Shown here one piece after another: positions 45,606 through 54,209 of a stretch of 64,000 bases of DNA (position 1 is its first letter; the number at the start of each line of letters is the position of its first letter). This stretch comes from Stenotrophomonas sp. Ste86 (GTDB lineage Bacteria > Pseudomonadota > Gammaproteobacteria > Xanthomonadales > Xanthomonadaceae). The stretch is from NCBI RefSeq assembly GCF_024519465.1, contig NZ_JALJRW010000013.1, positions 1-64,000 on the forward strand, in the 5' to 3' direction. The translations under genes and the position numbers were made by a program. Under the pieces are notes generated by a model. It was not told where the DNA came from, made no database searches, and worked only from the letters and a program-made list of their open reading frames with translations.

Positions 45606-46371
45606 TCAAACCAGCGCATCGGCGATGCAACGGATGCTCAGCCACGCGCCGCCGTCGGGTGCCTCGCCGGTGCGCACGCGGAAGGCGTGCAGGCCGGCGA
45701 TGGCGGCGACGATCGACAGGCCCAACCCGAAGCCGTCGCCCGGTCCGGTCTCGTCGGTGCCACGGAAGAAGCGCTGGTAGACCCGGGCGCGGTCCTGCGG
45801 GGCGATGCCGGGGCCATCGTCGATGACATCGATGCGGGTGGCGCCGGCGTCCTCCACCGCGCGCAGCAGGACGCGGCCATGTTCGGGGGTAAAGCGCAAC
45901 GCATTGGACAGCAGGTTTTCCAGGGCCTCGAACAGCAGTTCGCGGTCGCCGCTGACCGGTGGCAATGGCGCGGCGATCTCCAACTGCAACACCTGCTGCT
46001 TCTCTTCGGCCAGCGGCAGGTAGAACTGGTGCAGCTCCCGCAGCAGCTCGGCCACATCCACCTCGACGAAGGCCGAACGGCGCTGATGGCTTTCCAGTTC
46101 GGACACGCGCAGCAGGGCGGTGAAGCGCGCCATCAGCAGATCGGCTTCGACCAGCGCCTTGTCGATCTGGTCGGTGTGCGGATCGTTTTCGCCCAGTTCG
46201 ACGCGGTTGCGGTACAGGTGTGCGCGCAGCCGGGTGAGCGGTGTGCGCAGGTCGTGGGCGATGCTGTCGCACACGCCTTTTACCTCGGTCATCAACTGCT
46301 CGATGCGTTCGAGCATGGCGTTGACGATGCTCGACAGCCGGTCGATTTCATCCGGGTGCCCGGAAAGCGGC
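45606..46371 (-). pseudogene. Histidine kinase, 5'-truncated remnant
   Basis: The cytosolic catalytic half of a two-component sensor kinase is intact: the H-box [20 protein letters not shown], the N-box [15 protein letters not shown]1 [13 protein letters not shown]-box YQRFFRG and G2 [10 protein letters not shown]. The protein begins abruptly at the end of a HAMP-like linker ([18 protein letters not shown]). The membrane sensor part and most of HAMP are missing, and the codons before that point are RND-pump sequence on the other strand. The response regulator normally upstream is also absent. It is probably inactive as a sensor. Confidence 0.82.
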
Positions 46372-46550
46372 CGATCGTGATGACCTCGCTGGCGTTCATC
46401 GCCGGCGTCATCCCCCTGGCGTTGGCTACGGGCGCCGGTGCCGTGAGCCGGCGCGAGATCGGCATGAGCGTGATCGGCGGCATGCTCTCGGGCACGCTGC
46501 TGGCGATCGTGCTGGTGCGTGGGGTGGGCAAGGCGCGCACCGTGCAATGA
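46363..46550 (+). pseudogene. RND efflux pump, C-terminal remnant
   Basis: This reading frame carries the last part of an AcrB-type RND permease: [39 protein letters not shown] through [10 protein letters not shown]. In intact pumps this is followed by VPLFF and a further helix; here it changes to [10 protein letters not shown] and stops. About 1,000 N-terminal residues are missing. Its 5' edge meets the 5' edge of the truncated kinase, so one deletion probably removed the divergent region between them. Confidence 0.82.
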
Positions 46551-46649
46551 GGACCGGCGGGTCGTCACACGATTGTCGTGCCGACCTCACCTGGCCTATG
46601 CCAACGCGTCGGTAACGTCACCCGTCACCGTCCCCCACGGAGACCTGCC

Positions 46650-46829
46650 ATGTGGTTGCTCGACCGACTCTGGCCTGCACGGCCGGCCACGCAGACACCG
46701 CCGCCTGCAAGCCCCGCGGACGCCGCGCAGCGTCGCCCCGTGTTCAAGCGCCCGCTGCGCGTGGGACGCCCCCGGATGGCGGCGCCCTGGCAGAAAGTGG
46801 CACCGCCGCCGCGGCGGCGCAGCCACTAG
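46650..46829 (+). CDS. Small Pro/Arg-rich hypothetical protein
   Basis: This 59-residue frame starts MWLLDRLWPARPATQTPPP and is basic and proline-rich. A GGAGA ribosome site lies 6 bases before the ATG. The stop overlaps the convergent GFA gene by 4 bases. No family is recognised and composition alone could produce such a frame. Confidence 0.35.
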   Translation: MWLLDRLWPARPATQTPPPASPADAAQRRPVFKRPLRVGRPRMAAPWQKVAPPPRRRSH

Positions 46830-47236
46830 CCCGGTGTACGGTCGGAAGGGTGGTTCACCCCGTCGTTGACCGGCACGTCGCCCAGCGCGTACGGGTTGAT
46901 CCCGTCCAGGCAGCCGAGGTTGTAGCCGTACTCGTCCGGCGAGGAGCGGCGCTGGTGGTGGGTGTAGATGCCGCAGATGCTGCAGAACCAGTGCCGGGCC
47001 ACGTGGGTGTTGAACTGGTACAGACGCAGCGTCTGGTCGCCCTGGATCACCTCCAGGTCGGCCAGCTTTACCGAGCCCACAATCGCCCCCTTGCGCCGGC
47101 ACAGCGAACAGTCGCAGCGCCGCGGCGACAGCACGCCGTCGGGAAGATGCAGGCGCAGGACCACCGCGCCGCAGTGGCAGCGGGCCAGATGATGGCGCTG
47201 GATCGGCACGCCGCCGATGGAACGCAGACCCTGCAT
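46826..47236 (-). CDS. GFA-family zinc-binding protein
   Basis: This 136-residue single-domain protein of the glutathione-dependent formaldehyde-activating (GFA/CENP-V) fold has zinc ligands in ARCHCGAVVLRL, RRCDCSLCRRKG and HWFCSICGIYTHH. Family members bind zinc, and a few act on S-hydroxymethylglutathione. Most, including this one, have no defined substrate. The start at 47236 is the first Met before the zinc motifs. Confidence 0.88.
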   Translation of the reverse strand: MQGLRSIGGVPIQRHHLARCHCGAVVLRLHLPDGVLSPRRCDCSLCRRKGAIVGSVKLADLEVIQGDQTLRLYQFNTHVARHWFCSICGIYTHHQRRSSPDEYGYNLGCLDGINPYALGDVPVNDGVNHPSDRTPG

Positions 47237-47362
47237 GCGACAGCTCCTGAGGGGTGGACCGGGGCCTGCAAGTATGCCGCCGGCCCAAACTGAACACGCA
47301 GATATGTTCCCCACCCCCCGGTTATGGCTAACTAGCGCCCCGAACCAACGACGGAACGACGC

Positions 47363-48376
47363 GTGAAGAAGGCAGGACGATGGGGATTGGCGCTGGTGAT
47401 GCTGGTCGCAGCGCTGTGGATCACCGGCCTGCTGGCCTACCAGCTGCCCGGTCCGGGGTGGTTGCGCGGGATCGCGATCGCGGTGTGGCTGGGCTTCGCG
47501 CTGACCACGGCAGTGGCGGTCGGGCGCGCGCGCGCCGGGCGCTGGCCGGGCGCGCTGTACGTGGCCGCGCTGGTGGCCTCGGGGGTGTGGTGGCTGCTGC
47601 TCACCCCGCGCCAGGACCGGGTCTGGGCCGATGACGTGGCCCAACGGCTGAAGGTCGTTGCGTTCGACGGACAGCATGTCGTGCTGGACAACGTCCGCGA
47701 CTTCACCTGGCGCAGCGAAGACGACCACGACGTGCGCTGGGTGCGGCGCAGCTATGACCTGGACCAGCTGCGCTCGGCCGACCTGGTGATGTCCTACTGG
47801 ATGGGACCGATGATCGCCCACACGCTGGTGTCTTTCGGCTTCGCCGACGGTCGCTACCTGGTGTTCTCGCTGGAGATCCGCAAGGAGCGCGGTGAGTCGT
47901 TCTCGGCACTGGGCGGGTTCTTCCGCAAGTTCGAGATGACCCTGGTGGCCTCGGAGGAAACCGACATCATCCGCGTGCGCAGCAACGTGCGTGGCGAAGA
48001 TGTCTACCTGTATCGGCTGCACGGCATGACGCGCGAACAGCTCAAGGGCCTGTTCGTGTCCTACCTGGGCGAGGCACGCAAGCTGGATGCCGCCCCGGCG
48101 TTCTACAACACGCTTACCAGCAACTGCACCACCATCGTGTACGAACTGGCCAAGCAGATCGCGCCGGGCCTGCCGCTGGATTACCGGCTGCTGGTGTCGG
48201 GCTATTTCGCCGAGTACGCACGCGACCTGGGCGTGCTGACGCCGGGCGTGGACTTTGCCACGTTGAAGGCGCGCGGCCGCATCACCGATCGCGCACGCGC
48301 CGCCGGCGACGATCCCGATTTTTCCCGACTGATCCGCCAGGGCATGCCCGGCGCCGAGCAAGGAAGCGTTCCATGA
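47363..48376 (+). CDS. DUF4105 domain membrane protein
   Basis: This 337-residue protein has an N-terminal membrane segment and one or two more helices (about 9-27, 35-52, 62-77), then a DUF4105 domain: FTWRSEDDHDVRWVRRSYDLDQL, SYWMGPMIAHTLVSFGF, LEIRKERGESFS, FYNTLTSNCTTIVYEL. The Cys in SNCTT and the His in the preceding IAHTLVSFGF suggest a papain-like (NlpC-type) hydrolase fold facing the periplasm. It overlaps the following lipoprotein gene by 4 bases. Confidence 0.88.
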   Translation: MKKAGRWGLALVMLVAALWITGLLAYQLPGPGWLRGIAIAVWLGFALTTAVAVGRARAGRWPGALYVAALVASGVWWLLLTPRQDRVWADDVAQRLKVVAFDGQHVVLDNVRDFTWRSEDDHDVRWVRRSYDLDQLRSADLVMSYWMGPMIAHTLVSFGFADGRYLVFSLEIRKERGESFSALGGFFRKFEMTLVASEETDIIRVRSNVRGEDVYLYRLHGMTREQLKGLFVSYLGEARKLDAAPAFYNTLTSNCTTIVYELAKQIAPGLPLDYRLLVSGYFAEYARDLGVLTPGVDFATLKARGRITDRARAAGDDPDFSRLIRQGMPGAEQGSVP

Positions 48377-50316
48377 AACGGCTGTCCATGAGGTTCCCGC
48401 GCCGCACGCTGCCGTTGCTGGCGGTGGTGCTGTCGCTGCTGCTGTCCAGCGGCTGCGCGATGGTGACCATGAAACAGGTGGCCCCCACCGACTACCTGGC
48501 CAACAAGCGCGGCGACGTGCTCACCTCGGGCAAGCTCAGCGCCGCCTCGCAGGAGACGTTGAGCGTGATCGGGCTGGACGAGGATACGTGCGCCAAGGAC
48601 GTGGCGACCTGCCAGAAGACCCTGGAAGACACCGACGTGCTGCCCGAGGAACAGCGGCTTTCCGCGCTGTCCGAGTTGTGGGTGAAGAACGCGCTGGGGT
48701 TGAGCCCCAAGCCGAAGGATCGCGACAAGCATCCGATGAGCGATGCGGCGTTGGATGCGTGGCTGGAAGCGGCGCGCTATGCCTACGCCTACCTGTTTTT
48801 CAGTGGGCGCACGCCATCGGACCGGGCCTTCGAGGATCGCCAGACCCAGGTCCGCGACTATTACAACTACGCCGCCGAGCAGACCGCCGCGGTGGTATTC
48901 AAGCGCGCCCGCGAGAGCGCGCTGGAAGGGGAGGACTACAACGCACCGGTGGCCGGCGAGCGCTGGACGCTGACCTCGGACTTCGACGAGCTGCGCATGC
49001 CCAGCATTCCCACCGGCATGGTGTCGGCCTCGTCGCTGAGCTTTGCCGGCCTGCGCAGCACCTATCGCCGCGATGGCTTCGGCGCCGAACTGGTGGTGGT
49101 GATGGACCCGCCCAAGCTGATCGCCGCCGCGGACGGGCAGAAGGCCGAGATTCCCCAGTACAGTGAAATGTCGGCGATCAACGCCACCGCGCTGCTGCGC
49201 TTCAAGGGCGACACCCTCAAGCAGGTGCTGGACACCACCCAGGTGTTGTTCGATGTGTACTCACCGGAGTCCACCGAGAGCGTCAACCTGCACGGCGAGA
49301 AAGTGCCGCTGGCCGGCAACTTCACTGCGGCCTACGGCATGTGGCTGGCGCAGTCCGGCTTTGCCACGCAGTCGCTGCGCACCCTGTTCGGGCTCAGCGA
49401 AGGCATCGGCGAACCGCATATGTACCTGATGCAGCCATGGGACCCCAACCGCCGCATCATCTTCATGCTGCACGGTCTGGGCAGCAGCCCGGAGGCGTGG
49501 GTGAACGTGGCCAACGAGGTGATGGGCGACCCCGAACTGCGCAAGCACTTCCAGGTGTGGCAGGTGTATTACCCGACCAACGCGCCGATCGCATTGAACC
49601 GCTACGAGATCAACCAGGCGTTCAACAACACGCTCAAGCACTTCGATCCCAACGGCAGCACGCCGGCGTCCAAGGACATGGTGTTCATCGGCCACAGCAT
49701 GGGCGGCGTGCTGGCGCGGTTGCTGGTCACCTCGTCGGGCGATGTGCTGTGGGACCAGCTGCTGGCCAACTACGACCTCAAGGGGGAACGCCTCAAGCGC
49801 GTGGAAGCCAAGCTCGGTCCGCTGCTGCACTTCACCGCCGAACCGAACGTGGAACGCGCCATTTTCATTGCCGCCCCGCACAAGGGCACCGACATCGCCG
49901 GCAACCGCGTCGGGCGTCTGATTGGGCGGTTGGTGCGCCTGCCGATCACCCTGCTGGGCAAGTTCGAGGATGTGTTCCAGACATTGCAGCAGGCCGAAAC
50001 GCAGTCCGCACAGCAGACCAAACTGCAGATCCCCAACAGCATCGACAACCTCAAGGCCAGCGATCCGTTCGTCAAGGCCGCCGGCGCCCTGCCGATCGAG
50101 CCGGGCCTGAAGTACCACTCGATCATCGCCCAGCGCAAACCGGACGTGCCACTGCAGCAATCCGACGATGGCCTGGTGCCGTACTGGAGCGCGCATCTGG
50201 ACGGGGCGGTATCGGAGAAGGTGATCATCTCCGGGCACAGCGTGCAGGAAACCCCGCAGGCCGTGCTCGAGATCCGCCGCATCCTGCGCGAGGACCTCAA
50301 GGACGTCGGACACTGA
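48373..50316 (+). CDS. Alpha/beta hydrolase lipoprotein
   Basis: The 647-residue precursor has a signal ending in the lipobox LLLSSGC (lipid Cys 28). An N-terminal region of about 330 residues is unassigned. An alpha/beta hydrolase domain from about 355 has the oxyanion-side IFMLHGLGSSPEAW and nucleophile elbow FIGHSMGGVLARLL (Ser near 441), a downstream FIAAPHKGTD and a late DDGLVPYWSAHLDG with His in ISGHSVQETPQ. It is likely an envelope lipase or esterase. It is coupled to the DUF4105 gene by an ATGA overlap. Confidence 0.87.
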   Translation: MKRLSMRFPRRTLPLLAVVLSLLLSSGCAMVTMKQVAPTDYLANKRGDVLTSGKLSAASQETLSVIGLDEDTCAKDVATCQKTLEDTDVLPEEQRLSALSELWVKNALGLSPKPKDRDKHPMSDAALDAWLEAARYAYAYLFFSGRTPSDRAFEDRQTQVRDYYNYAAEQTAAVVFKRARESALEGEDYNAPVAGERWTLTSDFDELRMPSIPTGMVSASSLSFAGLRSTYRRDGFGAELVVVMDPPKLIAAADGQKAEIPQYSEMSAINATALLRFKGDTLKQVLDTTQVLFDVYSPESTESVNLHGEKVPLAGNFTAAYGMWLAQSGFATQSLRTLFGLSEGIGEPHMYLMQPWDPNRRIIFMLHGLGSSPEAWVNVANEVMGDPELRKHFQVWQVYYPTNAPIALNRYEINQAFNNTLKHFDPNGSTPASKDMVFIGHSMGGVLARLLVTSSGDVLWDQLLANYDLKGERLKRVEAKLGPLLHFTAEPNVERAIFIAAPHKGTDIAGNRVGRLIGRLVRLPITLLGKFEDVFQTLQQAETQSAQQTKLQIPNSIDNLKASDPFVKAAGALPIEPGLKYHSIIAQRKPDVPLQQSDDGLVPYWSAHLDGAVSEKVIISGHSVQETPQAVLEIRRILREDLKDVGH

Positions 50317-50338
50317 GGCAGCACCGTCGCGTCGGCGA

Positions 50339-51712
50339 TCAGATCCGCCGCGCGACCAGCACGCCCAGCACCGCCAGCATCAGCATGATCACGTACGTCA
50401 GCAGGTAGCCCACCACCACGTTGCCCTGCAGGAACAGGGCGAACAGCGAGCCGGACACCGCCAGCGTGGTGGCCACGGCCAGGGCCTCGCTCAACTGCAG
50501 GGCCGAGGTGTTGGCGCCCTGCTGCGCGGGCGGTGACAACGACAGGGTCAGCACCGACAGGCTCGGGTAGATCATGCCCATGCCCAGCCCGGTGATGCTC
50601 CAGCCGGCCAGCGCGCACCACAGCGGCACCGCCGGTTGCAGGGCCAGCGCGGTGACCACGATGCCCACGCTCATCAGCAGTGCGCCGCCGGTCAGCAGTT
50701 GGCGGCGCGACCAGCCGCGGCGTTGATGACCCTGCATCCACGACCCGCTGAACCAGCCCAGCGCGCCCAGGCTCAACGCCACCCCTGCAAACAAGGGACT
50801 CAGCCCGCGTTCGCGCTGCAGCAGCAACGGCAGGAACGCCTCGCAGCCGAAGAAGGCCGACGCGGCGATGCCACGCAGTGCGATCACGCTGGGCAGGCCA
50901 CGACGCAGCCGCAGCGTGCCGGCCGGCAGCAGCTTCCAACTGCACAACGCCAGCAACGCGATCGCTGGCAGCAGCATCGACACCGCTGCCCAGCCGCGCT
51001 GCTGGCCGCCGACGTACAGCAGCAGCGCGCCGACCGAGGCACCGATCGCCCAGCGCACCACCGTGCGGTTGCCCTTTGCCGCCCCGGCCGGGGCGAGGTT
51101 GCGCAGGGCAGGGCGCAGCAGCAGGGCGGCGGGAATGGCCAGCAGCGGCACGATCAGGAACACCCAGCGCCAGCCCAGGTGCTGCACGATCAGCCCGCTG
51201 ATGCCGGGGCCGATCAGCGAGGGCACCACCCAGCCGGCTGAAAACGCGGCGAACACGCGCGGCCGCATCGGCTCGGGGAAGGTCCGCCCGACCAGCACAT
51301 ACAGCGCCACCGAGATCGCCCCTGCGCCCAGCCCCTGCAGCAACCTTCCCAGCACCAGCACCGGCATGTGCTGGGCCAGCCCGGCCACCAGCAGGCCGGC
51401 GATGAAGCAGGCCAGGCCCAGCCACAACGGTCGCGCCGGCCCTTGCTGATCGCTCCAGCGCCCGGCCAGGGTCATGCCGATCACGCTGGTGGCCAGGGTG
51501 CCGCCGAACGCCAGGGCATACAGCGGCAGTCCGTCCAGCGCCTGGGCAACGGTTGGCATCGCCGCGGCCACTGCCAGCGCCTCGAAACCGTGCAGCGACA
51601 CCAGCGCGACCATGCCGATGGTGGTGGCGCGATAGGCCGGCGACAGAATCGAGGGGATCGGGGTCTCCACCGCCGGGAGGGCGACGGGTGGGGGTGCGGC
51701 ATCAACGGACAT
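50339..51712 (-). CDS. MFS transporter divergent from soxR
   Basis: This 457-residue exporter has about twelve to fourteen membrane helices. Motif A is TLAGRWSDQQGPARPLWL and the motif C region PSLIGPGISGLIVQHLGWRWVFLI. The ATG at 51712 (MSVDAAPPP) is preferred; 51727 would add five residues. It is divergent from soxR, and a SoxR box lies in the gap, so it is probably induced by redox-active compounds. Substrate is likely a redox-active drug or pigment, by analogy with SoxR regulons of pseudomonads. Confidence 0.88.
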   Translation of the reverse strand: MSVDAAPPPVALPAVETPIPSILSPAYRATTIGMVALVSLHGFEALAVAAAMPTVAQALDGLPLYALAFGGTLATSVIGMTLAGRWSDQQGPARPLWLGLACFIAGLLVAGLAQHMPVLVLGRLLQGLGAGAISVALYVLVGRTFPEPMRPRVFAAFSAGWVVPSLIGPGISGLIVQHLGWRWVFLIVPLLAIPAALLLRPALRNLAPAGAAKGNRTVVRWAIGASVGALLLYVGGQQRGWAAVSMLLPAIALLALCSWKLLPAGTLRLRRGLPSVIALRGIAASAFFGCEAFLPLLLQRERGLSPLFAGVALSLGALGWFSGSWMQGHQRRGWSRRQLLTGGALLMSVGIVVTALALQPAVPLWCALAGWSITGLGMGMIYPSLSVLTLSLSPPAQQGANTSALQLSEALAVATTLAVSGSLFALFLQGNVVVGYLLTYVIMLMLAVLGVLVARRI

Positions 51713-51777
51713 GCGGATTCCAGACATCGGGGGAAGGACCGGACTTGCAGTGCATCCCGGCGGCGCGCAGGATGCCA

Positions 51778-51795
51778 CCTGAACCAAGGTTGAGG
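51778..51795. promoter_or_regulatory. SoxR box
   Basis: CCTGAACCAAGGTTGAGG matches the 18-bp SoxR operator pattern (CCTCAAGTTAACTTGAGG) with an imperfect dyad of 8+2+8. On the minus strand TTGACC (51799-51794) and CATCCT (51774-51769) flank it as -35 and -10 with a 19-base spacer, the over-long spacing used by MerR-family activators. It points to the MFS gene and ends 7 bases before the soxR start. Confidence 0.82.
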
Positions 51796-51802
51796 TCAAG
51801 CA

Positions 51803-52237
51803 GTGATCGCGCAGGAACTGAGTGTAGGGGACGTGGCCAAACGGAGCGGCGTGGCCGTCTCGGCGTTGCATTTCTATGAGCGCAAAGGGCTTATCCGCAG
51901 CCTGCGCACGGCCGGCAACCAGCGCCGTTTCGCGCGCGACGTGTTGCGCCGGCTGGCGGTGATTCGCGTCGCCCAGCGCGTTGGCATGCCGTTGGAGGCG
52001 GTGGCGACCGCGTTTGCGGCGCTGCCGGAGAACAAGACCCCGACCAAGGCCGAGTGGGCCCGGATGTCGGCGCTGTGGCGCAGCGAACTGGACCAGCGCA
52101 TCGCGCAACTGCTGCTGCTGCGCGACCAGCTCACCGATTGCATCGGCTGCGGCTGCCTGTCGTTGAAGCGCTGTCGCCTGACCAATCCCGAGGACGCACT
52201 GGGCGATCAGGGCGACGGCCCCCGCCGCTGGGAGTAG
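51803..52237 (+). CDS. soxR: Redox-sensitive transcriptional activator SoxR
   Basis: This MerR-family regulator with a [2Fe-2S] cluster senses redox-active compounds. The 144-residue protein has an N-terminal helix-turn-helix (ELSVGDVAKRSGVAVSALHFYERKGL), a dimer helix and the cluster ligands Cys113, 116, 118 and 124 (CIGCGCLSLKRC, the invariant C-x2-C-x-C-x5-C). The stop codon TAG lies inside the GTAG head of a REP element. No soxS is present, as is usual outside the enterics. Confidence 0.96.
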   Translation: MIAQELSVGDVAKRSGVAVSALHFYERKGLIRSLRTAGNQRRFARDVLRRLAVIRVAQRVGMPLEAVATAFAALPENKTPTKAEWARMSALWRSELDQRIAQLLLLRDQLTDCIGCGCLSLKRCRLTNPEDALGDQGDGPRRWE

Positions 52238-52370
52238 TGCCGGCCGCTGGCCGGCTCTCGTAGTGCCCTCCGTCGTCAGGAGCCGGCCAGCGGCCGGCAC
52301 TACCGGTCCCGGTATGGCAGGGCATCGAGGTACCCGGCATGTGGGAGGTAGTGCCGGCCGCTGGCCGGCA
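52234..52370. repeat. REP cluster (GTAGTGCCGGCC class), three elements
   Basis: Elements at 52234-52256 (direct), 52281-52303 (inverted) and 52348-52370 (direct) share GTAGTGCCGGCC...GGCCGGC. The first one overlaps the soxR stop codon. They lie in the gap between the convergent soxR and SDR genes. Confidence 0.9.
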
Positions 52371-52376
52371 CCGCCC

Positions 52377-52979
52377 TCACCACACGGTGAACACCTGCCC
52401 GCTCTGCACGCCTTCCACGCTGCGCTGGTAGGCCAGCGACGCGCGATGGGCGGTCACCGGTTCGAAGCCGGGGAAGTAGGCGCCGTAATCGTCCATTGAT
52501 TCGACCAGCACGTTCGGGCTGACCACGTTGATGCGCAGCCCACGCGGCAGCAGTTCGCAGGCCGCGCCGCGCACGAAACCCTCCAGCGCCGCATTGACCG
52601 AGGTGGCATTGGCGCCGTCGCGGATCGGCTGCGCGCTGACGATGCCACTGGTGAGGGTGATTGAACCGCCCGGGTTCAGATGGTGCTGGGCGACCAGGCT
52701 CAGCCGGACCTGGCCGAGCAGCTTGTCCTGCAGGCCCAGGTTGAACTGCGTCGGGCTCATCCCGGCCAGCGGGCCGAAATGCAGGCGTCCGGTGGTGGCG
52801 ATCACCGCATCGACGTTCCCTACCTGCTGGAACAGCGCCTGCACGCTGGCATCGTCGGTCAGGTCGACCTGCGCATCGCCGCCGTGACGGCCGGCGCGGA
52901 TCAGCTGGTGATGATGGCCGAGCGTGGCGGCTACGGCCTGGCCAAGGGTGCCGCTGGCGCCAACGAGAAGGATCTTCAT
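52377..52979 (-). CDS. Atypical short-chain dehydrogenase/reductase
   Basis: This 200-residue Rossmann protein has the cofactor loop LLVGASGTLGQAVA and the SDR-like INVVSPNVLVES. The catalytic Tyr-x3-Lys is not present; the corresponding segment reads GANATSVNAALEGFVRGAACELLPRG. This is common in a subgroup of small SDR-like proteins of unknown substrate. It is divergent from a LysR gene 96 bases away, which probably controls it. Confidence 0.85.
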   Translation of the reverse strand: MKILLVGASGTLGQAVAATLGHHHQLIRAGRHGGDAQVDLTDDASVQALFQQVGNVDAVIATTGRLHFGPLAGMSPTQFNLGLQDKLLGQVRLSLVAQHHLNPGGSITLTSGIVSAQPIRDGANATSVNAALEGFVRGAACELLPRGLRINVVSPNVLVESMDDYGAYFPGFEPVTAHRASLAYQRSVEGVQSGQVFTVW

Positions 52980-53075
52980 GAGAGGGGCTTCCGAAAGGTG
53001 TGCAGGCAGTCTGCGCCTGGATCGCCGGTTAGGTAACGGGCGTATGCTTTGTAGATTGCAAACCCGTGGTTACCA

Positions 53076-53960
53076 ATGGATACCTTGCGCTGCATGCAGG
53101 CCTTTGTCGCCGTGGTCGAACACGGCAGCTTCACTGCCGCCGCCGCGCACATGGCGGTGTCCTCGGTGATGGTCGGCAAGTACATCCAGCAGCTGGAAGC
53201 CCACCTCGGCGTGCGCCTGCTGCAGCGGAACACCCGCCGCCAAAGCCTCACCGATGCCGGCCGCAACTATCTGGCCGGCTGCCGCACCGTGCTGGAACAG
53301 GTGCAGCAGGCCGAGGCCAGCGTCGAAGGGCTGCAGGCGCAGCCGCAGGGCGTGCTGCGGATCAGCGCACCGGTCACCTGGGGCAGCTGCGTGCTGGCCC
53401 CGCTGGTGGCGCAGTACCTGGCCGCCTATCCGCAGGTGACCGTGGAGCTGGACTTGAGCAACCGGCGCGTGGACCTGATCGACGAACAGTTCGATGCGGT
53501 GGTGCGCATGGGCCAGATCGGCTCGGCCGAATGGGTGGCGCGACCGTTACCGCCGTATGCCATGCAGATCTGCGCGGCGCCGTCCTACCTGCAGCGCAAG
53601 GGCATTCCGCAGCACCCGGCGGACCTGCGCGATCATGATTGCCTGACCCACCTGGCCTGGCGTGGTGGCCATGGTTGGCGCCTGCGCGGGCATCCCGAGC
53701 AGGACTGGTCGGCGCAGTCGCGCCTGCTCTGCAACGACGGCGACGGCCTGCGCCGCGCCGCCCTGGCCGGTGCGGGATTGATCCTGCAACCGGCAGTGTT
53801 GCTTGCCGAGGACATCGCCGCCGGGCGCCTGCAACCGGTGCTGGCCGACTACCTGCCCGAGCCGCGCCCGCTGCATCTGGTGTACCTGCCTGATCGCCGG
53901 CCAAGACCGAAGCTGTCCAGCTTCGTGGATTTCCTGCTGGCCAACGTCCCGCCACGGTAG
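53076..53960 (+). CDS. LysR-family transcriptional regulator
   Basis: This 294-residue regulator has the winged helix-turn-helix at 1-60 (MQAFVAVVEHGSFTAAAAHMAVSS then VGKYIQQLEAHLGVRLLQRNTRR) and a binding-protein-like effector domain (about 90-290), of the CrgA/DmlR-like branch. It is divergent from the small SDR gene. Its stop codon TAG lies in the GTAG head of the first REP of a BIME array. Confidence 0.92.
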   Translation: MDTLRCMQAFVAVVEHGSFTAAAAHMAVSSVMVGKYIQQLEAHLGVRLLQRNTRRQSLTDAGRNYLAGCRTVLEQVQQAEASVEGLQAQPQGVLRISAPVTWGSCVLAPLVAQYLAAYPQVTVELDLSNRRVDLIDEQFDAVVRMGQIGSAEWVARPLPPYAMQICAAPSYLQRKGIPQHPADLRDHDCLTHLAWRGGHGWRLRGHPEQDWSAQSRLLCNDGDGLRRAALAGAGLILQPAVLLAEDIAAGRLQPVLADYLPEPRPLHLVYLPDRRPRPKLSSFVDFLLANVPPR

Positions 53961-54205
53961 AGCCACGCCATGCGTGGCTGCGCTTCGTTCCGGCACCGCG
54001 CCAGCCACCCATGGGGTGGCTCTACCCCGGTCCGGGGGCGGCCAGGTAGAGCCACGCCAAGCGTGGCTGCTTTTCGTTCCGGCACCGCGCCAGCCACCCA
54101 TGGGGTGGCTCTACCCCGGTCAGGGGCCTCCAGGTAGAGCCACGCCATGCGTGGCTGCTTTTCGTTCCGGCACCGCGCCAGCCACCCATGGGGTGGCTCT
54201 ACCGG
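53957..54205. repeat. BIME array: three tandem units of paired REPs
   Basis: Three near-identical units begin at 53957, 54046 and 54134 (88-89 bp period). Each has a direct REP (GTAGAGCCACGCC), a spacer TTCGTTCCGGCACCGCG and an inverted REP (CAGCCACCCATGGGGTGGC). The array fills the gap between the convergent lysR and proC genes. Confidence 0.93.
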
Positions 54206-54209
54206 TGGC

